Source: Serripes groenlandicus (lineage: Eukaryota > Mollusca > Bivalvia > Cardiida > Cardiidae). From it: DNA of 64,000 nucleotides. Position numbers and translations under genes: made by a program. The DNA is taken from the NCBI GenBank assembly GCA_031761405.1, contig JASEVX010000013.1, positions 36,639,033-36,703,032 on the forward strand, in the 5' to 3' direction. Below are positions 21,992-33,879 of the stretch, one piece after another. The notes beneath the pieces are model-generated. The model saw only the letters and a list, made by a program, of their open reading frames with translations. It was not told the origin of the DNA and did not search any database. Numbering within the stretch: position 1 is the stretch's first letter; the number at the start of each line of letters is the position of its first letter.

Positions 21992-24279
21992 GGGCCCGTA
22001 TTCACCAAACTTTTAAATTTAGAATTTTGACTAAATCTAAATCTTAATATTTAGTCCACTTTTTGGATTCCCGGCGATTTAGATTTAGTCATATGATGAA
22101 GATGCCCCAGAAAGTGTCTGCATATATATGGGTAGGGTTACAATAGCATGGTAAGTGTTAGAACGTATTTAACAGAAACATCACTCACATGATACACTGT
22201 GACGATGGCAACAGTTAATGACATTGTTAGGCCTATTTGGTGTAACACAATGAGGGTAGAGGTATAGAGGTATACATATGAGATATTATATCCATTGAGG
22301 GTATAACTATATACGGGATAGCACGTGTATACTTCGCCAGCCCTGTAGTATATAAAAATGTATGTTTTTGAGGAAGTGGAGAGATAGACAGGCCTGAAAG
22401 AGAGAGATATGGAGATATAGAGAAAGAGAGAGAGTGGGATGAGAGGCATGGAGACTGGAGAGAGTCATGGGACTCTCTCTCTCTCTGTTTACCCTTCGAA
22501 TTATATCTTCACAATAAAGCTTACGAAAAGTACCACTATACGATTTCATTTATATACCTGTGTTTTCCTCGTGGACAATATGATGTAGCTGGCTAGAGTG
22601 CTACATTTGGGGCTGGCCGTCATCTCGTCTCCTTCAGTTCAGGAATTCCGTATAATTTCTGTCTCCATTCCCAACTGTAATTAAAGAAAAATACAAATGC
22701 CATAAAATACTCATGTTTAATAATACAATGATTGACAGTTAAAGAAAAGAAACATAAATATGTTTAATCCTTACCACATTCTGCATCTATAGGTGGGAAA
22801 GGGTTAAATGCAGTTATGTTTTCGTATATGGAATTTTGAATTATATATTCTTTCCATTTGTAAATGTAAGTTCACTTACTAAAATGAGTTGAAAGTATTG
22901 TGGCAAGAGAAATTGCTTGTAACAAATCTACTACAGAGTCATAAGAAAGCATATGTATGTGGAAAAGAGTTAGCTATAGATGTATGGTGTGAAATTAATT
23001 GTAAACTAACCAGGTTATGGTCATTATTTTGCAAATATTGAGCTGTGTCAAGCATTTTTGACTTCTTAATGCACTAGTCTTTGCTGACCATCTATGTCAT
23101 GTCATTTTGTGACAGATGCATCCTTCCACAAAAATGGAAATGTAGCTCCACTTGTTTTATATCGGTATAACAGTAACATGCAGAATTTGAAAACATTACT
23201 ACTAGGAAGTTGGGAATAAATCACAAATAAATCTGTGAATATGAAGCATCTTACCGCAGTTCCTACAATGGTACGATTTTTGAATATGGGATGACAAAAA
23301 TGAGCCGAAACCATCAGATTACTAAATAACACTCATCAGTCATTGATCTTACTGCAAAAATAATCAAATACAAAACAAAAACACTCGACTGTCTGATATG
23401 AACAAAGTCCCATTTTAAATGATGTCCTCTTCAAGTCATGCAAATGAAATGCAGGTGAAACGATTGGCAGTTTGTGTTAAGAGAATCAACCCTTGACACA
23501 ATTCAAGAGCAACAGATTATAAAATCACCCCACCCATTGAATTGTACATTGATTGTTTCATTGAAAAACTTACCAGTGTAAGATTGGCCTCTTTAGGATT
23601 AATGTTGACTGTACGAAAATTATAGATATGCCCACATTGTCTCTCTTGTCGGTCTGTCGTATTACATGATCATTGAAATACGTTTCCTGAATTTCCGAAA
23701 GCTAATCACGACACGAGTTCACATCATTTGCGTCTACTCGAGACTGTTCGTTTGTAATACGACATCTTTCATTATAAATATCCTTCACTGCTATCCAACT
23801 ATAAAGCTTTATCTGGCAGTATAATACACCTAAGTGTCGTTTTCTCCCCCGAAAATATCAACAATCCAGCATAAGCGAGGGTTCACTACCTCAAAATTCT
23901 TTTTTTGTGACGCAGGCCGGAAGTGTGTATTTTTTCCGCTTAAAACGAGAGACAACTATAAATGACTCACTAAGAAACCCTTTTCGACCCAAAAGTTTGG
24001 TTTTACACCTATTAAAAGTCATTTTGAAATTTTCTATCGGTGGGCACTACAGTCGCCATTTTGTTTCCAATTTTTCTCGGCTAATTTAGCATGCTCCCAA
24101 GCAGACTAAATATTTAGTCCGAAAATCTAAATACTTAGTCCGAAAATCTTAATATTTAGTCCGATTTACAATTTAGACGTGTTGGTGAATACGGACCAAA
24201 TCTAAATCGACGTAATTTAGTCAGATAATATAGATTTTGTCCGAAAATCGAATTTAGACGTGTTGGTGAATACGAGCCC
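21992..24279. mobile_element. 2.3-kb TIR element inserted in the composite repeat
   Basis: The left end reads GGGCCCGTATTCACCAAAC and the right end TGTTGGTGAATACGAGCCC, its near-perfect complement. Subterminal sequence is rich in ATTTAGTCC and AAATCTAAATC on both sides. The element separates two halves of the composite repeat (21640-21990 and 24283-24400) that are contiguous at 13206-13570. A second internal right-end-like motif (GTTGGTGAATACGGACC, ending ~24197) lies 80 bp inside the right end. No transposase is recognised, so it is probably nonautonomous. The middle holds a hairpin-family trace (about 22770-22970) and a GA-rich microsatellite. Confidence 0.7.
22394..22490. repeat. GA/CT microsatellite with a hairpin
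   Basis: Purine-rich GAGAGA runs turn into CTCTCT through GAGAGAGTCATGGGACTCTC, a short inverted repeat with a four-base loop. Confidence 0.75.
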
Positions 24280-24282
24280 AGA

Positions 24283-24400
24283 CCTTCTTATAGCTTTTCA
24301 ATCAGAGACGCCTTTAAGTCTGGCTAGCAAATAGACAGGCGATGAATACTCTAATGAGACTGACCGTTTTCATTGCATACATATATTTTCTATATTTTGC
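24283..24400 (-). repeat. Distal half of the split composite repeat
   Basis: CAGAGACGCCTTTAAGTCTG, GCTAGCAAATAGACAGGCG and GAGACTGACCGTTTTCATTG are reverse complements of 13210-13320. It continues the repeat interrupted at 21991. Confidence 0.7.
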
Positions 24401-24764
24401 CAATATTGCTTTTGTTTGTTTGATCATTGTCAGTTACTATTTTCTGAAACTAGAGTAAATTAAATAACTGAAAGCACTGATAACGAATTAGTGTAGAACT
24501 TGTTTGGATAGTATTGTTGATGTCCAAATTATTTTGATGTTGGATTACTTTAAATAATTCATGATTATGTTGAAAGAACAAAACTTATATAAAACAAAAT
24601 TCTTGCTCACGCTTTCCCAAACATTATAATTCCGTTTTTTGCCTGAATCTAAATCTGATATTAAGTCCAAATGTTGGATTGGTGGAGATTTAAGTGCTTA
24701 CAATACAACGCGTTTCAAACCTATCGCAATTGAGTAGTTCATAAGTGTTGTAATATGTGATCGC

Positions 24765-25340
24765 TAATCGACTAATGTATTTATTGTTATATCTCATGTT
24801 GTTCACGTGACTGAATACTATATTGACAATGTATGTACTTATTGTTATATCTCATGCTGTTCACTTTACTGAATACTATATTGGCAATGTATTTATTTAT
24901 TGTTATATCTCATGTTGTTCACGTGACTGAATACTATATTGACAATGTATGTATTTATTGTTATATCTCATGCTGTTCACGTTACTGAATACTATGTTGG
25001 CAATGTATGTATTTATTGTTATATCTCATGCTGTTCACGTTACTGAATACTATATTGACAATGTATGTATTTATTGTTATATCTCATGTTGTTCACGTGA
25101 CTGAATACAATATTGACAATGTATGTATGTATTGTTATATCTCATGCTGTTCACGTGACTGAATACTATATTGACAATGTATGTATTTATTGTTATATAT
25201 CATGCCAAATACGTGAATGAATACATATTGACAATATGTTTAGTGTTATATCTCATGCTGTACATGGTGATTGGGCCTCACAAGAATAAAGATACTATGT
25301 AATTATTCTTATATCTCATGCTGTTCATGTTGATTGTGCC
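24765..25340. repeat. 58-bp tandem array, 8 good copies plus decayed tail
   Basis: TGTTATATCTCATG recurs at 24785, 24843, 24901 and 24959 and onward to about 25191, period 58. Many units contain the palindrome TCACGTGA; others have CACGTTAC. From 25200 the repeat decays, and its last two copies contain GACAAGAATAAAG-like ends. Confidence 0.85.
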
Positions 25341-25434
25341 TGACAAGAATAAAGAAACTGTTTTGTTCTCGTCTATGCAATCGGATCCAACAAGAAAACT
25401 GTAATCAGAAATGTCTTGAAATATTCTATGACTT

Positions 25435-25515
25435 ATTGGCGAACAGTGTCTAGCCAGATTAGATTGTGCGGATATGCAAGCTGATCTTGATCTATATTGG
25501 TCACAAATCGAGGGC
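25435..25515. repeat. Small palindromic dispersed repeat
   Basis: GCGAACAGTGTCTAGCCAGA through GATCTTGATCTATATTGGTC resembles an imperfect palindromic repeat common in bivalve genomes and shares AAGCTGATCTTG with the 67-bp arrays at 16-18 kb. Confidence 0.4.
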
Positions 25516-25689
25516 TTGGCGTGAAACGGTTGTAACTAAAATTGGTATTTATTTACCAAGGTTATTTACCTCGCCATAAAGTCTTTATAAGCGTTAAATC
25601 ATTTTACTTGGTAAACAATTGAAATTTAGGTGCCATTGCTCGTAGCTAAATGCAAATTTCTCAAACTTTTGTTCACCATTTCAAACATA

Positions 25690-25880
25690 TAGACGCGTTC
25701 TGACGCCTTATCAGCAGATACATTTTGAAAACATTTTGACGAAAGGAGAAATTACACACACCGTTTTCAATAATGTTCAATAACAATCCTTTCATTTAAA
25801 GTAATATCATAATTTTCCTGGATGCTTTCAACGTCGGCTTCTGTAGATTTGTAATATGTGGGAAAGAGTTAAACACAATC
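25690..25880. repeat. Hairpin-family repeat
   Basis: It has TAGACGCGTTCTGACGCC, TTTTGAAAACATTTTGACGA, AAAGGAGAAATTACACA and CTTCTGTAGATTTG, with a GGGAAAGAGTTAAAC edge. Confidence 0.65.
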
Positions 25881-26733
25881 TGTTTATATTAGAGCGAACT
25901 CAACTACGCTAATATGAGTAAATGTCACTGTTCCGTTTTCAGTAAGCATGTTTTGCAAATGAAAATTAAGGCCGCGGTAGGAATCAATAATCAATAATCA
26001 ATATAGACTCTTCCAAAAAGAAAGATGGGCACGTCCATTTCAAAAATAATAGTTGAACGGGTTCTTTGATTCTACCTGTTTTCATTGATAGCCGATTGGT
26101 AGCCGATTGCTGCTTTGCATTAATCCGTCGGAACAAATGAGCATTGGGGTAATTTGGCATCTATATTCTGATAGCGCATACAGAAATAACGACTCGAAAA
26201 AAGTAATCTCCAAATGTGTGATTCGTGCTTTAAATATTACATCTATGTAACGTAGACATGTCTTGCAAGCGGACAATGAATATTTTTAGCGATATTTGCT
26301 ACATGTACAATCTCGCATAAATTGTCACTGCTCGTAAGCGTGTATTCAATAAACCCAAATTTAGCCTGATGCGGCTCAAAGTTGCTGCATAGAAGAATGT
26401 TAGAAGATTTTAATTCTAACATTTCTTTTCTTTTCTCGTTTTGATGGAGAGCAAATTAATGAACATGTTATAACTAAAACGGAGAACATGGACTTAATCT
26501 TGTTGGAATATTAACCATCCTGTGTGTTACCATGGCAACTGAATTATCAGTATTGTCGATAAAGTTTACACATTAATATCCCTGAACACACATGTTGATA
26601 TTTGGAAAACATTAAACGTCGACTCGAATTATTTCATTGAAAGTGACAAAGTTTAACGATTTATTAGCAGGTGGCTTTTGAAAATATTCTTGAAAATGAG
26701 AATAATAAAACCGAGCAGTTTCTTTCGTTTTCC
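25881..26733. other. No feature recognised
   Basis: Intergenic sequence. The minus frame at 26082-26276 has no recognisable domain. Confidence 0.45.
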
Positions 26734-27716
26734 CGCACATCCATCCTCCTTTATACTTATGTGAGTAGACGGGGCGATGAGCTTAAACGGAACAAGAGAC
26801 ACATGACCGCACATCCATCATCCTTTATCCCTATGTGAGTAGACGGGGCGATGAGCTTAAACGGAACAAGAGACACATGACCGACGACTCATCTTCCTTT
26901 ATCCCTATGTGAGTAGACGGGGCGATGAGCTTAATCGGAACAAGAGACACATGACCGCAGATCCATCTACCTTTATCCCTATGTGAGTAGACGGGATTAT
27001 GGGCTTAAGCGGAAAAAGAGACACATGACCGCACATCCATATTCCTTTATCCCTATGTGAGTAGACAGGGTGATGAGCTTAACCGGAACAAGAGACATAT
27101 GACCGCAGATCCATCTTCCTTTTTCCCTATGTGAGTAGAAGAGGTGATGAGCTTAACCGGAACAAGAGACACATGACCGCACATCAATATTCCTTTATCC
27201 CTATGTGAGTAGACAGGGTGATGAGCTTAACCGGAAAAAGAGACATATGACCGCAGATCAATCTTTCTTTATCCCTATGTGAGTAGACGAGGTGATGAGC
27301 TTAACCGGAACAAGAGACACATGACCGCACATCAATATTCCTTTATCCCTATGTGAGTAGACAGGGTGATGAGCTTAACCGGAACAAGAGACATATGACC
27401 GCAGATCCATCTTCCTTTATCCCTATGTGAGTAGACGAGGTGATGAGCTTAACCGGAACAAGAGACACATGACCGCACATCAATATTCCTTTATCCCTAT
27501 GTGATTAGACGGGGTGATGAGCTTAACCGGAACAAGAGACACATGACCGCACATCCATCTTCCTTTATCCTTATGTGAGTAGACGGGTGATGAGCTTAAC
27601 CGGAACAAGGGCCACATGACCGCAGATCCATCGTCCTTTATCCCTTTGTGAGTAGACGGGGTGATGAGCTTAAACACAACGAGAGACACATGACCGCAGA
27701 CCCATCTTCCTTTATC
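26734..27716. repeat. 74-bp tandem array, about 13 copies
   Basis: The unit holds CGCACATCCATCTTCCTTTA, TCCCTATGTGAGTAGACGGG and TGATGAGCTTAACCGGAACA. Starts at 26734 and 26808 give period 74. Several neighbouring units alternate in GCACATCAATATT and GCAGATCCATCTT variants, hinting at a two-unit higher-order pattern between 27050 and 27500. Confidence 0.9.
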
Positions 27717-28506
27717 AGAGCTAATCATATGACCCTACTCGGGTATTCAGACTTTTGAAGCTGGGGAATAGGACCCAAAAATGTAACGAAAAAGTCCTTC
27801 TGCCATCTCGTCGATCAAGTTTCTGTCCAGTATGGACGTATAGACCTGTGCGAGAATGCTCTGTGATTGTTTTGTTAATTTTAAAACATCGTGGTTTTCA
27901 TGGGAAATGGCCTATACCATGATGCCCAAAATTGCTTTGCCAATTTTGTAGTAATTCTCATTAATTTTCAAAATTCCTCAGGGATCGTATTCGTGGGACT
28001 TTGTATTAGCGGTAGCTCTGTCATGTGCACCAACATCTTCATCACACACACACACCGCGACATGCAAAATCATAAAATCATAACTATTCGTCCCCGCCGA
28101 AACCAGAAATATACAATAAAATATAGTTTATTGCATAAAACAAACAATATGTAACAGATACATGGATTTTTTAGGCGTATTTACACATATTCAACACTGC
28201 AAGAGCTTATAGGAAAACTGAATTATTTTCGAATCATCTTCTTAATCTGATTGTTAATACTATTTCAATAGTAGAACGTTTATCAAAGCTAGACTATCGC
28301 ATCATTAGGTGTTATAAATTAATCTAGTTTTCTGCTGTTCTGCATATTTAGTATATCATATTTAGCTAAACTATATATAGTTTTAATATAATTTGAAGAC
28401 ATGAATGTTAAGCATTTATAAAAGAAAACATGGCGAATGACAAAAGTAGTTTTATAGATATTCTGTTTTATTTTGCTCTCTTTGTTTCATTTCCATATGG
28501 TGAAGA
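27717..28506. other. Upstream region of the glycosyltransferase-like gene
   Basis: No gene recognised. A (CA)n stretch lies near 28045. This should contain the promoter and 5' UTR of the gene starting at 28507, but no clear core promoter element can be picked out. Confidence 0.4.
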
Positions 28507-30734
28507 ATGCCGACACTCAATGACAAGTTCACGGTATGGCAAGTGCTGATCTTACTAGTAATGGCTCTATCTGTGTACCTCTATCTCTACATAAACGCAT
28601 TCGATGGTATGAGATCGTCACCGGTATACCACGTGGTCGAGGGAGACATCCAGGTAGTCAACAGAACCTCTTGTTAACTATTTCACTGACTCATGTCAGG
28701 TCAATGGTTAACCTCATAAATATAGCCATTACAGTGTACACCATTTTATAGTCGCCGATTTAACTAGATCACTGATATCATGTCAGGTCAAAGGATAATC
28801 TCGTTAATATAGTCATTACATTCTACACGATGTTATAGTCACCGATTTAACTTGATCACTGATATCATGTCAGGTCAATGGTTAACCTCGTTAATATAGT
28901 CATTACATTCTACACGATGTTATAGTCACCGATTTAACTAGATCACTGATATCATGTCAGGTCAAAGGGTAATCTCGTTAATATAGTCATTACATTGTAC
29001 ACGATGTTATTGTCACCGATTTAACTAGTTCACTGATATCATGTAAGGTCAATGGTTAACCTCGTTAATATAGTCATTACATTCTACACGATGTTATAGT
29101 CACCGATTTAACTTGATCCCTGATATCATTTCAGGTCAAAGGGTAATCTCGTTAATATAGTCATTACATTGTACACGATGTTATAGTCACCGATTTAACT
29201 AGTTCACTGATATCATGTCAGGTCAATGGTTTACCTCGTTAATATAGCCATTACATTGTACACCATTTTATAGTCAACGATTCTCAACCCTACTTCATAA
29301 CCACTTGTCCGAGCTATGTCTCCTACATGTTAACACATATATCTATCAAATTGCATGTACATGTGAAAATAATGATCAAACGATAAGGTAGTGGCCAGTG
29401 TGACCTTCACCTTTAAATCACAAGAAGTTCTTTTCCAAGACATGTTACATTTACTATGTGACTTACATGTATGTCAAATAAGGTATGCATATACTTTTTG
29501 GGAAGAGTCTAAAGAATATGGATTGCGACAATTATTGTACTAATATATGTCCATTTTGTAATTGCAGGATGTATGGAAGGATAGACTTGCATCCATATCC
29601 TATTATCTCAAATTAATGAAACAATCAGGAAGCAATATACAAAATGCGTCAACATCTCCGACCACGTCTGACGTAACAAGGGTATCTAAAGGTGGGACTA
29701 CGGAAGCTCCAATCAACGCTACTGATTTGAGAAAGACGTATACATACATGATAGAAAAGAACGAAAGCATGCCCGTGTTGACGATACAAAATGCGTCAAA
29801 ATCTCCGACCACGGCTGACGTAACAAGTGTATCTAAAGGTGAAACTACGGAACCTCCAATCAACGCTACTGATTTAAGGAAGACGTATAAATACATGATA
29901 GAAAAGAACGAAAGCATGCCCGTGTTGACGTTGTTTACGTCGTGGGGTGATAGTAATAATACTGACAAACAATTAGTGCACAATTTGACATCTGTGAATT
30001 GGTTATCATTAAGGCCTTACGTGATCCCTGTTATATTTACAAATGAAAGCAACGTTGCAATACAATGTTCCAAACTTGGCTGGAAAGTATTTCCGATACG
30101 AGTTGCTGCAATTGGAGGAATTCCTGTTCTGAAGTTCATGTATATTGATGTCATGGCAGCATTCAATAGTACATTCTTTGGATATGCTAATGGTGATATC
30201 TTGTTTACAATTCAACTTGTAGAAACGTTAATTTCACTTAAGAATATAATAGATTTGGCAAAGCCTACGATGATAGTTGGCAGAAGAACGAATGTTGCTA
30301 ACGTAAAACAGGACGAGGGGTTTTCATGGGAAAATATAACGAGGATATCGAGAAAGAGAGGGAGTCTTTTCCCGGGATATGCGGAAGATTATTTTATTAC
30401 GCAGAAAACGTATCCTTGGAAGGATATGCCAGAAGTTGTGATAGGGCGTAGAGCATATGACAATTGGCTCGTGTTCAACGCTAGAAAATCAAAGCATGTT
30501 GTTATTGACATTTCGAGTTCATCTCTTGCCATGCATCAGACGACACCCGCGGGAAATTTTGAAGGTCATGCTCAGAAAAATAGTTATTATAACGACAACT
30601 TATTAAGGAAGATGTATAAAGATATAAGATATACCGCTGGGTATGTCGACTGTATTGAACAGAATACGAAAAATGACAAAAAAGGGATGATAAGTATTAA
30701 TACAAGAAAGGTTCCAGGAAATTGTAAAGTATAA
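28507..30734 (+). CDS. Type II membrane glycosyltransferase-like protein, two exons
   Basis: Exon 1 is 28507-28653 and exon 2 is 29568-30734, joined in phase 0 by an intron with GT (CAG|GTAGTC) and AG (TTGCAG|GATG) ends. The protein is 437 aa. Residues 1-11 are short and polar, 12-29 are hydrophobic (VLILLVMALSVYLYLYI), so a signal anchor with a Golgi/ER lumenal body is likely. A stem of about 100 residues holds a duplicated 49-residue block with several N-glycosylation sequons (NAS, NAT, NES). The C-terminal ~310 residues look like a nucleotide-diphospho-sugar transferase fold: GYANGDILFTI near residue 254, a VGRRTNV block near 287, MPEVVIGRRAYDNWLVF near 337, and a VVIDISSSSLAMHQTT block near 360. 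These resemble metazoan and plant putative glycosyltransferases ('AN.DI', 'GR..YDNWL', 'HQ'). Substrate is unknown. No partner genes are nearby. The first ATG is chosen because it gives the anchor and a correct splice phase. Confidence 0.7.
28664..29290. repeat. 87-bp tandem array within the intron, ~7 copies
   Basis: CACCGATTTAACTAGATCAC, TGATATCATGTCAGGTCAA and CGTTAATATAGTCATTACAT recur with starts at 28751, 28838 and 28925, period 87. The array begins only about 10-20 bp after the splice donor and fills roughly two thirds of the 914-bp intron. Confidence 0.9.
29637..29930 (+). repeat. In-frame 147-bp exon duplication
   Basis: 29637-29783 and 29784-29930 are direct copies, differing by a handful of bases. 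Each encodes 49 residues from IQNAS to MPVLT. The unit keeps the frame and multiplies N-glycosylation sequons in the stem. Confidence 0.95.
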
Positions 30735-32850
30735 CCTAAACTTAGCAGAATATTGTATCAATCATTTTGTCCAAAGCTCGTGATTTTGTCCAAGGCTTTA
30801 GAACATGAGCTTTTCATAAATAGGCACTGAAAACGAGAAAGAAAAACTCATTCTGATAAAAGTCCTTTGTTCCTGAGACTTTCCCACGTGTACATACATT
30901 TGTAACAAACAACCTTCGAAAACATTGTATACCATTTATTGAAAGGTCCCGCTTTCTTTCCTTGGTGTATACACATACGTTTTCATGAGCGTTAATTCCT
31001 ATTTGACCCTCTAATCCGATCTTACAGTTACAGTACTCTTAAAAGTCTGGCTGTAATTGTCAGTTTGTGAACAGATAGCATAGCATTTGATTGGGCAAGA
31101 AGATAACTTTTGTGTTGAAATGAGCCTTAATTAACTGAAGAGAGGCAATACAATAAAAAACAAAAAGAAGCTAGATAAGTCTGAATTCCACAAACTGTAT
31201 ACCTGTTATAGGAGTAAAATCAAAGCACGTCTCCTTTTACCATAATAAATCGAAATTATAGACTTTACATTTTACTAGATGTATATATATATGTTTTCAT
31301 TTAAAGTTTACAAAAGGATATTGACTTCAAAAAACAATGCCAGTTTGTTCTGAATTTACATTTTTTATATTTCTGATTGAAAACTATTTAAACAGATTCC
31401 CGGGATTAACGTTTATTGTGTTTGCGCTGCGCTCCAGGAACACAACCAACCTTAAGGCATTTACGACCATTGTAGAACTAGATCAGCCTGCCCCATCAAT
31501 GCAGTCTGAAATGGTTCTGCACTGTCCAGTTATAAGTAAATAAATCATTCTAAAATCCTTATATACAACGTGTCCATTTCGATCACACTATATGAATTGT
31601 CAAATTGATTGATTGTTCTAAGTTTGTCAAAAGAGCTCACAGGCTGGTATTTGAAAGGGAGAGAGGCTCCAAAACTATAAAATATTACTCTTTATTCAGA
31701 ATTTGTGCTCGAGTATCTGATTGGTCAGAAGTGCATTCATTCTCAAATTTGACCAATCGGAAGTCTTATTTAGAGCATATAGTTCATTTCTGAGCACAAA
31801 TAACGTAATCAATGTTCGATAGTTTCGAGGTCTGGTTATTTTTAGTAAGTTTACTTATACATTTCATTCAACTTAAAGTATGCTTAAACATACTTAAGCA
31901 ATAAGTATATCAGATTATAGTTTATCAGGTGTTATTTTGAATGCGTTTTGATCATACATTAACAATGAACATTGTTATAGGATGTAATCAGATTGTCCTT
32001 ATACACACCGAACTCTCGGGTTTGTGACAATTGAATTATTTACCACAAACAACAAGTATGCGGCAAACGACTTCATGAAGCACGACACCCTGTATACGTC
32101 ACAGATCCTGTAATTACCCTCCATTCTACACATCACCATTCCTCTCATACTTAGTCAACAAAGTTAGACACTTTCTCATTGGATAAATGGTTAGACCAGT
32201 GTGGTACTTGGAATTTAAAAACATTCTTAAACTGTAGAATGAGAATGAATTTAGAATGGTTTGTGAAAAAGTGAAACATGCATCCCAACGGTTCAACCAT
32301 CGTGCGCTTCATGCCCAACGGTTGTAAGTAAACCGTGTTACTAGATGTGGTAATAAGAAGCATCGATATTCGACAGTAATCCAGGAATTAATCAAGATAT
32401 TAGACATAAAGTTGTTTGTAATTTTTGCTATTCGTTTTGATTTTAATCCGTTTTTAAATCCACACACCTTTGTAGAACCCCTCGTGTATACACTAGTATG
32501 TAATCTGAATTAATAATACATGCATTACACTTGTCAAATCATTAGAAAACCGTAATTTATTTTGGTGTGACTTCATCCAGTTTATATCATTTTGCTATTG
32601 TGGATACCATACTGTTCAGCATATGAATTTTTTCAAGTTATTTACATTATCCTAGGCTAACCTTAACATAGGCTACCAAACCGGGCGATACGTGTGTTAA
32701 GTAATTATGCATACACTCATAATGCAAAGCATGGCTATTCTAACTAATGACCAAACATACTGAGATGGAGTTTTGCTGTTTTGTTGTGGCGTAATTATCA
32801 ATGATTAGAAGAATATGCAAATCTCTAATAGAAATAATATATATATATAT
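30735..32850. other. 3' flank of the glycosyltransferase-like gene, no other gene
   Basis: A candidate polyadenylation signal AATAAA lies at 31152-31157, in the expected direction about 420 bp after the stop. A SINE-like phrase AGAACTAGATCAGCCTGCC occurs near 31477. The rest is featureless AT-rich sequence. Confidence 0.4.
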
Positions 32851-32851
32851 A

Positions 32852-33600
32852 TTTATGTTCCATTGTTTCCATATAAAAAATTCAATAAATTCTGACAAGG
32901 GTCAGGTAGCCGGACTAGTAAGGGAAAATGATAAGACAGAAATTGGGCATTTTAAGATTTTAATTCATAATAAAATATATGAATTTGAAAATATTTTTCC
33001 ATATCTGGTCAAAACAACCGCAAAGATATGAAAAATAAAAAAGCATAGATAGTAAAATAAAATATATAAACGAAATAACAAATGGAGGTGGAAAGAGAGG
33101 TGGAGGTTAAAAAACAGAATTCCTTCTTCACGTAATTACTTTTAAAGAAAGGAAGTCTGCTCTCCGGGGAAGGAGGCAGACGATTGGCTGATATGGGCAC
33201 CCTAACCCAGCCTCTATTTCTAGACAAGTACAGAGGTCAGTTATTGGCTGACACTCGTCACATTACGCAATCCATTGACGTGATGGGAGTGTGTTCTTGC
33301 AGGTGGCCAACACAAAAACTCTACTCCCACTAGGAAGGGGAATTGCCGATGCAGATAAAAACGGGTCCCCAATAAAATAAATACTTTTATGTAGGCATAA
33401 ATTCTATTTATGTTCCATTGTTTCCATATAATACATTTCCATATATTCTGACAAAGGGCAGGTAACCGGACTAGTATGGGAAAATGATGAGACAGAAATT
33501 TAATTGAAGTTGAAATTAGCCATTTTAAGATTTAAAATGCCTTAAATGTAATCGTTATTCATAATAAAATATATAAATTTGAAAACATATTTCTATTTAT
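32852..33600. repeat. Pair of diverged direct repeats, ~555 bp apart
   Basis: 32852-33005 and 33407-33595 share TTTATGTTCCATTGTTTCCA, CCGGACTAGTA, GGGAAAATGATRAGACAGAA and CATAATAAAATATATRAATT. The second copy has two small extra segments. The spacer contains CACCCTAACCCAGCC and GGAAGGGGAATTGCCGATGC but no open frame of note. They could be short LTR-like ends or a segmental duplication. Confidence 0.65.
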
Positions 33601-33650
33601 GAAATACAGTTATCTCCCTGGACGCAAAGTAAGAAATAATGACATAATAG

Positions 33651-33767
33651 TAGGACATGAAAGAAGGACATGGACGTAGGACATGGATGTATGACATGAA
33701 AGTAGGACAGGACAATAGGACATGAAAGGAGGAAATTACAGAAGGACACTACAGTAGGATAAGAACG
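33651..33767. repeat. 13-bp minisatellite, 9 copies
   Basis: The unit is TAGGACATGAAAG with substitutions (AAGGACATGGACG, TATGACATGAAAG and so on), in register over 117 bp. Confidence 0.85.
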
Positions 33768-33879
33768 TAGTTTATAATTTATATCTTTGAACAAATTTAA
33801 AAGATGACCATCAAACGAACTTTCTGTGAGAGTTTGTTGACATTTCTCAGTGGATTAGAATGAGTTATCATGTGAAGCT

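Noticed and set aside
28536..28751. A 71-codon plus-strand frame
   Set aside because: It overlaps exon 1 of the glycosyltransferase-like gene in another frame; the exon 1 frame has the signal anchor and joins exon 2 in phase.
29603..29983. A 126-codon minus-strand frame
   Set aside because: It is antisense to exon 2 and kept open by the 147-bp duplication.
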